A DNA stretch of 50,179 nucleotides, from positions 1 to 50,179 of the forward strand of contig JALPMN010000634.1 in assembly GCA_024243835.1 (NCBI GenBank), written 5' to 3'. Under the pieces are notes generated by a model. It saw nothing but the letters and a program-made list of their open reading frames with translations. It did not search any database and was not told where the DNA came from. Origin of the DNA: Enteropsectra breve (lineage: Eukaryota > Microsporidia). Below, in pieces: positions 1 to 8,239 of the stretch. The translations under genes were made by a program, and so were the position numbers. Numbering within the stretch: position 1 is the stretch's first letter; each line of letters begins with the position of its first letter.

Positions 1-2617
1 CCTTGTAGAAGAAGCAAACATCCATCATCCTGAAGCTCTCAAAATACTTGAGATAATCCTTGTCAGTGCCTTCTTCGACTAGAGGCAGCACTTCTTCGTG
101 GTGAATATCAGCAAAATGGTTTTCCAGCTGACTTGTGAGAATCTTAAGCAACTGCTGTGAAATGTAAAGCTTTTGCCAAGTGTTATTTGAATTCTGTTCC
201 TTTGACAATTCGAGGAGCTTATCGTTTGTAATTTGGCAATTTTGAAGGCTGGATACAATGGAGGACAATTTCCATGGAAATGACACTGAGCTGTCGCAAT
301 ATGCCAGACCAGCAAACACGGCTTCTCGTAGCTCAGCAGAGGGAGTTTCAGCCAAAAGACGCATCGCTTTTTCCTGAAGCTCTTTGTTATTAAGTTTGCA
401 AACTTCGTATACATAGCCATAATTTTCAAGCAAAACGGACGTACTAAGCATGTCAATGTTCATTTTGGCAACAAAATTATTCATATTGCAATATTTCTGA
501 TCCTTATTCATGGAATTGATCATTAGAAGGCTTTTGGCATGTGATTTGTGCAACTTCTCCATGAATGCAAAAATCGTTTCATTTTCAAATTTATATTTCA
601 TCTGTGTGTTTAGAAGTTCTAAATACGAAAACTTGAGGTGCTTCTCCAGTATTTCATCTAAAATGTATTTTCGCCGAGACTGGATCAAATGCATTACAGT
701 TGTATTGTCAATAATGGTCCGGAGATGTGGGTCTGGGATAATCACGTCTACGAAAATTTCATTAATATATGCTCTTTCTCCTTTCCAAAACTCTCCACGC
801 TCAACTAGCATATTAATACACTCAGTAGTAACGAGGTACTTGAGCTTCCGGTGCTTAAGAACAGCTTCAATAAAATCATAGTTCTGCTCGTAGAAAATTT
901 TAAAAACATGCTCATACGTTATCAGTTTGTAGCCCTTATATTTGTTGAGAATAAAACTCCACAATTTTTCAGCAATGAAATCCATATGAATCACATAGAG
1001 CATTACCATCTCATTTAAGCAGGAAAATACTTTTTCATTTTCTAAAAGTGTAATGTATGCATCAGTAATATCCTCCCTAGTTCTAGTATTTTCACCCGTT
1101 GCAGTACAATTACTTTTGAAGTGATAAAAAACATCGCAAAGCATCGAGGTATCAATTAAGCCCAATAACCGAGGACAGTTTTTCAGGCACATTATTGTTT
1201 CTTTCTGGCTGTAGTGCAGGATGAAGCACACGTGTTCCTTGTTAAATACATGCTCTACCATGTAGGGAATGCCTAGCATGCGCCGAACAAATTCGTCTTG
1301 ATGATGAATAATCTCAAGTGTAATGTAAAATGGATTTATTTTATCCATTAGTGTTGTATCGGAGAAAACATGCTGTTCCTTGTACTCTGGGATAATAAGC
1401 AATGGAACATCGATATTTGGGTCCCACTGTTCTGTATTGTCAAACACGTGTTCTCTTTCTTCTCGTTTTATATAGTCGTTCTCTGAATTTTCGTATTTCT
1501 CACGTAGAGAAGTCAAATTTACTAAATTTACATTTTTTTCCTTTGAATCATTATCATCGAATACACTCTCCAAATCAAATGAGGACAAGCGAATTTGAAT
1601 TTCAACGCTAGAAATCAAATAATTAAAGACGTCGTCATTTTTAAAGCTCCCACAATGCAGCACCTCACCGCCAAACATTTTATAAATCGATTCTTTGTGC
1701 TTGATAAGCTCAAAAATCTGATTCTTGTGCTCATCAGTTGATCGAAGCAGCGAAATAAGAGAACTGCAGCCAAAAGGATCATATTTTGGCGAATCGCCAC
1801 TAAACAGTGGATGGCTGAAAATAGCGCGCAGTTCTGGCTCCTTGCTTTTCGAGTGCTGTCCAATTTTATTATTTTTGCCATAACGGTCAAGAAGTGGAAC
1901 CTGATCGCTGCCGTCTTCACGAAAAGGAAATCTGATGACTGGATATCTGCAATAAGGCGATTCATAAAGTGTTGCGTATGGATAGTTTCTACTTGCTTTG
2001 AGCAAAAATGCTACTGCAAAATCATTGATTAATTTAGGCTTGCAATTCAATAAAATATGAATGTATTCGATATCACCATCTTCAAGCATCTTGGTTTGCA
2101 AATATTTCAGAAATCGTTTCGGGATTTTGTTTGCAGAAAGAAGCTCAGAAAGCATCGGATAGTTCTTTTGCTCTAAAAGGCAGTCTAGTGCTTTGAGGGA
2201 GAACAGCTTTCGTGGCGTGATTTTATCCAGCAAAGCGCGTGTAAAATCCCCATTCTGTGTCCTTAGCGAGCCGAGAAGGTATTCTGGATCTGCAAGTGTC
2301 TTGGGCTTCGCACCAAGTAAAAATCTAGCAATCTGTGTTTTGTCTTTGCACACATTGAATTTAAGGATTGATTTATCAATTTTGTAACTAATAAGATCAA
2401 AAGCTTGGAAAACAACCAGATTGTCATAGAGAAGCACCCATTTTCTGAGTTTTTTCGCAATTTTAGCTTTAGAACTGGAGCACTGATAATAGTGGAGCAT
2501 CATTTCATCTCTTCCGTATTTCAGCATTGCAACGAAATCATCGCTGTGTATTTTCTCTCTTAAAGACAATTCAACAAACTCGGAAAAGTTGTTCTGAACA
2601 ATGCATTCTAATACCAT
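1..2617 (-). CDS. Large protein of unknown function, C-terminus outside the window
   Basis: The complement reads open without a stop from an ATG at 2617 to the left edge, 872 codons, so the true protein is longer. The start is supported by an AATTTTTCACCC block directly before the ATG, the signal seen at most genes here. No signal peptide or membrane segment is visible. The sequence is leucine-, lysine- and glutamate-rich with many short amphipathic stretches, suggesting a helical-repeat scaffold. It begins MVLECIVQNNFSEFVELSLR. I recognise no domain. Large nucleolar or vesicle-coat scaffolds would fit such a composition, but that is only a guess. The coding call is strong because a random 2.6-kb open frame is very unlikely at this base composition. 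Confidence 0.8.
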   Translation of the reverse strand, partial: MVLECIVQNNFSEFVELSLREKIHSDDFVAMLKYGRDEMMLHYYQCSSSKAKIAKKLRKWVLLYDNLVVFQAFDLISYKIDKSILKFNVCKDKTQIARFLLGAKPKTLADPEYLLGSLRTQNGDFTRALLDKITPRKLFSLKALDCLLEQKNYPMLSELLSANKIPKRFLKYLQTKMLEDGDIEYIHILLNCKPKLINDFAVAFLLKASRNYPYATLYESPYCRYPVIRFPFREDGSDQVPLLDRYGKNNKIGQHSKSKEPELRAIFSHPLFSGDSPKYDPFGCSSLISLLRSTDEHKNQIFELIKHKESIYKMFGGEVLHCGSFKNDDVFNYLISSVEIQIRLSSFDLESVFDDNDSKEKNVNLVNLTSLREKYENSENDYIKREEREHVFDNTEQWDPNIDVPLLIIPEYKEQHVFSDTTLMDKINPFYITLEIIHHQDEFVRRMLGIPYMVEHVFNKEHVCFILHYSQKETIMCLKNCPRLLGLIDTSMLCDVFYHFKSNCTATGENTRTREDITDAYITLLENEKVFSCLNEMVMLYVIHMDFIAEKLWSFILNKYKGYKLITYEHVFKIFYEQNYDFIEAVLKHRKLKYLVTTECINMLVERGEFWKGERAYINEIFVDVIIPDPHLRTIIDNTTVMHLIQSRRKYILDEILEKHLKFSYLELLNTQMKYKFENETIFAFMEKLHKSHAKSLLMINSMNKDQKYCNMNNFVAKMNIDMLSTSVLLENYGYVYEVCKLNNKELQEKAMRLLAETPSAELREAVFAGLAYCDSSVSFPWKLSSIVSSLQNCQITNDKLLELSKEQNSNNTWQKLYISQQLLKILTSQLENHFADIHHEEVLPLVEEGTDKDYLKYFESFRMMDVCFFYK

Positions 2618-3056
2618 GGGTGAAAAATTAGACAAAAACTTCAAATTATATTTTATGTTGAATATAGGTATAAATGCTAATGTTCTTAATTAAATATCCT
2701 TTTATTATGTTTTACCATATGTAACACAACTGTTTATTTAATTTTTTTATATTTCGTTAATAAAATTCAACTTTAAAGTTAAGAAAAAATTTTCCGTTAT
2801 TGGATGAAATATTGTCGAAATAGCGTGAAAAAAGCTGTATTATCAGTAGTAATATTTACAACCAATGACTTATTATTACTTTGGTAACTAAGAGTTAGTT
2901 ACATGTTCAATGCAAATGGGTTTGATCCCGTTGTATTTTACAGTATCAGCTATTTATCCAAAATGAGGTCTGTATAAACAGTTTGCATAAGCACTATGGC
3001 AACAGCATTTATAAAACAATTATATGCTGAAAAATGCTTTCGGAGCAAAATTATTT
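2618..3056. other. Intergenic spacer
   Basis: AT-rich, no supported gene. The only structure I see is a small hairpin at 2884-2902 with 7-bp arms (GTAACTA / TAGTTAC). Confidence 0.6.
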
Positions 3057-4610
3057 TTAATTACCAGGTGGGTTTTCATTTTCCTTCCTTAGCCCTAAGA
3101 ACGCTTCACGTAAAATGATAAGCTCTTGCCACTCTGCATAAGCTCTATCTGCGCCATTCGCTACGCCGATGCACTCATAATACCTTTCTCGTTTTGTAGT
3201 AAAATCAAGCGCATTGGATTTCTTCATAAAATAGCTCTGGGGCATGCATCTAGCATATATTTTTCCGAGATTCGTCGAGTAGTACTTAACAAAGATATTT
3301 TCTACTTCATCACAGACGTTGGCGCTTAATCCCTCCATATACCTCGCCAGTAAAGTAGAAACATAAAACACCTCCTCATCATTCAGTTCCCAGGGCATCA
3401 AATACGCAGAATATAAGATTCTCTCAAAATGGCCATGGTATAATGTAATGTTGAGAGAATATGCTGCTTTAATCACATCCATAGAACTGTAGTTGTGCAT
3501 TCTCCTGAAACTCCCAAACTCATCAAGTCTGCTGAGCTGCATCAAAATAATTTTCTCGGCCATCCAAAACTCCTTGTTCTCTATGTAGTGCGTTATTAGA
3601 GCTGGCGTCAGATTTCCATCGATTTTAGACGCCAAATAATTATCGGTTAATTTTTCTATTAAAACACTATTGTTGTTCCTCAAGACAGAACCTATATCAT
3701 TCATTATAGTCTCTGCGGATGCGCTGCCTTCGGCCTGATTATAAAAAGAGTATTTTTATGAATAAATTTGATCCATTATTAAAAAGGGATTCTCTAGCCT
3801 CAGTATATAGCTCGTGAAATGGTCTGCCAGAGTCTGCTGAAGCTCTTGTAAATCGTTCTTAGTTATATATGTTTCATAAACATTAATAAAATCAGTTGTG
3901 GTCTTGGATTTGCCGAGCTCCTTCCACATGGCATCGATGGTACATATGAGTGTTTTAATTTTATAAATTTCAATCTCTTCTTCCAGAGGATAATTGCTGG
4001 ACAAGAATACAAACGCCTCATTTTGTAGTTTTAAAGCCTCACTATACTTCTTAAATAAAAACCCTTTGTCCATCTCGTGGTATTTTGAGTAAAGATCGAG
4101 AGTGTTCCACAGCTTTTGCTGGTTGAATAGTGGAACCGCCAGGCTCGCAAGCAGAATATTCATTAACTCGATGTGGCTTACACAATCGAATTCAGGTGCA
4201 TAGCAGCGGTAGAGATCCTCAAATACGGCGAAAGGAAGGTTTTTGCTGACAATCTCATAAAACAAATTAAAGAATAGTCTGTTAATATCATTCCTTTTTA
4301 GCATCAAAGCACATCTGGGATTCTGGCACCTTAGTACTCTATTATTTGCCGAATTCAAAAAAACATTAATATTTTCAATGGCGTTACATTTTGGGCAGCG
4401 AAAATTGGTCGAGGCGTTGAAATTATAGACAGGTGTCTCTATTATTAATTCATTTATAGCTCTTTCTGTTTCGGCAGCCATCATAAAACTGCTGTGCTCC
4501 TGCTCAGTCCTAGCTCTTTCTTCGATTGCCGCATTCTCGCCAAGGGTCATTTCATTCCATGCTGCAATGTGTAGCAATGAAATCACCATTACTATAATGA
4601 ATCTCAGCAT
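3057..4610 (-). pseudogene. Secreted zinc-ribbon protein gene split by one in-frame stop
   Basis: Two open frames, 3756-4610 (284 aa) and 3057-3704 (215 aa), lie in the same reading frame and are separated only by a TAA at 3756-3758. The 17 codons after that TAA, before the ATG at 3704, contain no other stop. Read together they span about 517 codons. The upstream part starts with a signal peptide (MLRFIIVMVISLLHIAAWNE), then about residues 72-103 carry a CPKC...CQNPRC four-cysteine ribbon, then helical sequence. AAAAATTTATCCC precedes its ATG. The downstream ATG at 3704 lacks this signal, which argues that it is not an independent gene start. Possible readings are a recent nonsense mutation, an assembly error, stop readthrough, or a genuinely shortened protein. 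I recognise no family. Confidence 0.65.
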
Positions 4611-4717
4611 GGGATAAATTTTTCAGAACCAGTTTTGATCAAAACTGAAAATATATTAGAAACGTTATTCTCAGATTCTAATGCTGGCCAGAAGATCTTT
4701 AACATGCAAAAGAAGAA

Positions 4718-4862
4718 CAGTAATGTTCGCTTAAACAGAACAGTTTTGACGTAGTTTTTTTACTCTTAAAGAATTTTTTTCTGCTTTTACCAAATAAAAT
4801 ATCGCTTAAACAGAACACAAATGCTCGGTACCTAAAGTGTTCTGTTTAAGCGAAATCTACTG
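4718..4862. mobile_element. MITE-like palindromic element, pogo/Tc1-type ends suspected
   Basis: The ends are imperfect inverted repeats of about 25 bp. The left end runs from CAGTAATG at 4718 into CGCTTAAACAGAACA. The right end is the complement of CAGTAGATTT followed by the same core, ending at 4862. A third core copy lies inside at 4803-4818 and forms a tight inverted pair with 4837-4852. The right flank is TA, as expected for a TA target duplication, but the left flank is AA. No coding capacity. Ends starting CAGT with a CGCTTA core resemble pogo/Tigger-type elements; this is by memory, not by search. Confidence 0.6.
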
Positions 4863-5142
4863 TAGTTTCTTTGTAAAATTTTACCTTCAAAATTTTATCG
4901 TTATTGGCATGCATAGCAAGAGCAATATTACAAAAAATGATCATAAAAATAATTAATATGAGCTTTAACACTCTTACATTTCTCAAAAATGTATCCCAGA
5001 GCACGTACAATCTAAAACAATGGAGTATAAAAATTTTCGTAATATTTGTGACGTTTAGCTTTTATCTTACGACTTAGATTATGATATCAAATATCACTAT
5101 TAATTAAGAAACAAATAAATTTCAAAATAATGTAAGGCCCAT

Positions 5143-5385
5143 ATGCGCAGTTTGAAACTTAATATTATGCTTATTTTAGGCTTTTTGCTGTTGCTTTCGA
5201 TCGTAACTGTTGCTGCTCGACATAAAGATCCCTGGGTCGAAGACGTAATAAGACAGATAAGATTCTGCGCAACATTCAATTATGAAAAATGCGGAGACTC
5301 AGCACCCTGCAAAAGAGACGATGCTGAATGCAAAAGACTGTACAGTTGGCTGCCTGACTCATTAAAACCAACGCAAAGTTACTAA
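5143..5385 (+). CDS. Small secreted cysteine-containing protein
   Basis: An 80-aa protein with a clear signal peptide (hydrophobic run LNIMLILGFLLLLSIVTVAA, about residues 6-25) and a predicted mature part of about 55 residues carrying four cysteines in the order CATFNYEKC...CKRDDAEC, enough for two disulphides. The ATG follows AAGGCCCAT, the CCC-type start signal of this genome. It stands alone between the MITE-like element and a convergent gene. It resembles no family I know. In an intracellular parasite such a protein could be exported to the host or placed in the spore coat, but nothing in the sequence decides this. Confidence 0.65.
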   Translation: MRSLKLNIMLILGFLLLLSIVTVAARHKDPWVEDVIRQIRFCATFNYEKCGDSAPCKRDDAECKRLYSWLPDSLKPTQSY

Positions 5386-5886
5386 ATTTAATTCATTTCT
5401 ACCGTGTTCAATTTTAATGCTTATAAATGTATAGAGGTTAAAAAACACCGTTATAATCCTCTTACTCTAAAATATTTTCTTGGTGTTTAATTTTTTTTCA
5501 AAATAATGTTGTAAAAGCATCGAATATTCATACAAATGGAGCATAATTGCGATCCTATAAACAAAAGTTTGTTTTTGTTGAAGCGGAAGATAAAGAGTTG
5601 CTTTAGATATAGCTCTTAACACCTATAATATGCCAACAGTTCTTTTAAGCAGGCCTAATAAATGAGAATCCATATCTTAGCGTTTTTCTAGCTATAATCG
5701 CGCAAGGAAGAATTAGTAGAAGCAATAAGTTCAAGTATTTTTCATTATAGGACTATATTTTAGTTAGTTTATTGTATCGTGAAGATGAGTCCAATATAAA
5801 TGGATCCCTCCGTTTTGTGAGTGTGAGGCAGACTCCAAGTTTATGGCGAAAGAATTGCAGTTGCAAACAAATTAATATTGTACTGA
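5386..5886. other. Intergenic spacer between convergent genes
   Basis: About 500 bp, AT-rich. Long T runs and a weak inverted pair (AAAACACC near 5440, GGTGTTT near 5482). No gene supported. Confidence 0.5.
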
Positions 5887-6978
5887 CTACTCTGATAAAG
5901 CATACAGCACATACAATGCCTCCAGGTTGGGATCTATACTGAGTTGGCCTTTATTCTCTGCGCTACCAGTATCATTACCATCAAAGGCTTCTACCCTGAA
6001 ATATTTTCCCTCTGATTTAAGGTCTCTGTAAATTACGGATCTTAGGTAGTACGTGGGGCTTTCGTCACTGCTATCGTTAAAGCCTGAAATTTTATCTCTG
6101 AACAGATCTTTTTGTTCTTCTTTATCAGCCTTTATACCTTCAGCCTCAATTATGATTCCCTCGCCAGATTTAGTCTTAATTCTGTTAAATTTATACCCAC
6201 GTGGTGGAGTGCCATAAATACTCATCTCGATACACCTAATCCTGACACAAAATCTTCCCAGCACTCTCTCCAGTGGGGTTAGCAGGTAATTTGAAACCCT
6301 CGAAAGATAGTCAATGATATCAGTTTTGTGCACAAGTTTATCTGTAAAGCGTTTGTTTTTATGTTCATACTCGATAAAAAATTGTACCTCAAATAAATTC
6401 AGGCGATGATCTTCTTTGCGTGCCCTTTGAATTAAAAGTTCCATGCAGTGCTTGACTGACATTCTCTCTGGGTCTGCTCCAATAATTGAAAGTACATCCA
6501 AATAATATGCACGAATATCAGCATGTATTTCATCATCCATGAAATTTTCATGTGTAAATATCTTTCCAAGCAGCAAACAGAGGCGGTCCATCTTTGTATA
6601 AAAAGATGTATTCTGTTTAATTCTATCACAAAATTGGTTTAAAGATGAAAGAAACTTGAGACATGCTGCACAGGTATGTATTGCATACTCTTCCTTTTGT
6701 CTATCTTCTTTAAAATCTAGAGGAGCAAATTCCTCAGATGGCATATCATCTGGAAATTGTTCCTGCGCTGAGTAATATTCCTCAGACGAGCTAGGGGATG
6801 CATCTTGAAAATCATCCTTCAAATCTTCATCTTGCTGATGATTTTCAGCATTATAAGGCATTTTAGTTTTGTATTTAGTGATTTTGTCTTTTACTAGGGG
6901 AATCATGTAAAAAATTAGCAACAGAACTCCCGAAACAGCGGAAACTGCTAGAATACCACGATATACATACATACGCAT
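5887..6978 (-). CDS. Membrane-anchored protein with degenerate USP-like C-terminus
   Basis: A 363-aa protein with one N-terminal membrane segment (about residues 8-29, GILAVSAVSGVLLLIFYMIP), an acidic Asp/Glu/Ser-rich linker to about residue 95, then a globular part. Its layout recalls ubiquitin-specific proteases: an N-terminal box around HTCAACLKFLSSLNQF, a middle helical part, and a C-terminal pattern YYLRSVIYRDL...EGKYFRVEAF ending LEALYVLYALSE, compared with the family's Y-L-x-V, GHY and A-Y-x-L-F-Y. The histidine of GHY is a lysine here and the nucleophile position is not convincing, so it is probably not an active protease. The 302-aa protein at 41289 has the same plan. The family call is an inference from pattern; the CDS itself is secure. 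Confidence 0.5.
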   Translation of the reverse strand: MRMYVYRGILAVSAVSGVLLLIFYMIPLVKDKITKYKTKMPYNAENHQQDEDLKDDFQDASPSSSEEYYSAQEQFPDDMPSEEFAPLDFKEDRQKEEYAIHTCAACLKFLSSLNQFCDRIKQNTSFYTKMDRLCLLLGKIFTHENFMDDEIHADIRAYYLDVLSIIGADPERMSVKHCMELLIQRARKEDHRLNLFEVQFFIEYEHKNKRFTDKLVHKTDIIDYLSRVSNYLLTPLERVLGRFCVRIRCIEMSIYGTPPRGYKFNRIKTKSGEGIIIEAEGIKADKEEQKDLFRDKISGFNDSSDESPTYYLRSVIYRDLKSEGKYFRVEAFDGNDTGSAENKGQLSIDPNLEALYVLYALSE

Positions 6979-8239
6979 GAGTGATTATAACCAAAATCAT
7001 TTTTGTAAAAAAGGGGTGAGCAAGAAAGTCTTATTGGTACAAAATATAAGTTATTGATATACGTAAAAGTTTAGTTACTTCCTGAATTTCCTTATATTGG
7101 GGCGAAAAAGCAAAAAACAGTGTTCTAAAGAGCACCGCAATACTGGCAGAAACGAATGGGTACAAATAGTTTCAGACATGGTTAAGTAAAAGGTGCATAT
7201 ACATCTATATTTTTAATAGCTAATGCTTAAAATATGTCTGTTAATTACAGTACTGGATTGAATAATGATTAAAGCGTCTAGGTATAGGGTTATATTGCTA
7301 TTAAGCATCCTGGAGAGCATGACTACAAATGCATAGTGTAGAGTTAGTTTTAAATAATAAAAGATTTTAATTAAAAGCCTAAAGTCTCCCTTCTGTTTAG
7401 TAAGGGCTATTCGCGAAATATTTCTTCATTTTATCCTACAGAGCTACTTTTCATATGAATTTGTCCAGAAAGTATCTTTCAAACGATTTTGATCATAAAA
7501 ATTAAAATATCAAGATTCAGAAAAATCCGTTTGAAAAGCGTCATTATTCTTGTCGTCTACATAAAAACAGGATAAGAAGATTAACGCCATAATTCTTAAT
7601 ATTGACTATGTTAAAGTTGCTTTTGGATTACTAATTTCAGCTTGAGAAACTCAAATTAGCTTTCTGTCTCTTCGTTTAAGGAGAAGACAATTTCATATTT
7701 CATATCACTACATGTTCTGAGTAAACTAAGCGCTTTTCTTGTCTATAGAAGATTGAATTCCCAGAAAAGCACATTATATCACAAATAAATGTTGTTTTCT
7801 AGGAAAGGTGGTGACTCTGTAAAATCTTCGTTTTCTTTGATGCCTATGAATTTTAATATTTATAAAGCTCCGCAAATGCCAAATAGAAAATTGTACAGCG
7901 ACACAGCAATTCAGCCAAAGGACTTTAAAAATTCTAGTGTAATGTTGTCTTTTGCAGGCACAGCTCTGCACATTTAGAGGCATTCGCATTATTTCAAAAA
8001 TAATATAGCACTTGCCCGACATAAGACACCTCAAATCAGTTGTAACAGAGCTAAAAACCGCACATTAAACTTGTTTCAGCGGCATTCTAAAGGCTTCTTT
8101 TATATAGTGTTTCAAAAAATAAACCGTGGCTGTTAACTGAAAAATAGCTATTTTTAATCATCTTTTTTGCCTCTCTCTTGGTTTGTTTTACAATTGATTC
8201 CCGTCGACTTCTCATACCTTTACTAAAATTTTTACCCTC
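6979..8239. other. Long intergenic spacer
   Basis: 1.26 kb, AT-rich, lying between divergent genes. A hairpin at 7631-7659 (CTAATTT / AAATTAG outer arms, TTGAG / CTCAA inner) is the only clear structure. Open frames at 7774-8034 on both strands overlap each other and lack the start signal, so I do not call them. Confidence 0.5.

Noticed and set aside
79..2460. Several frames of 60-125 codons on both strands in the first 2.5 kb
   Set aside because: They are in other frames than the continuous 872-codon frame and lack start signals.
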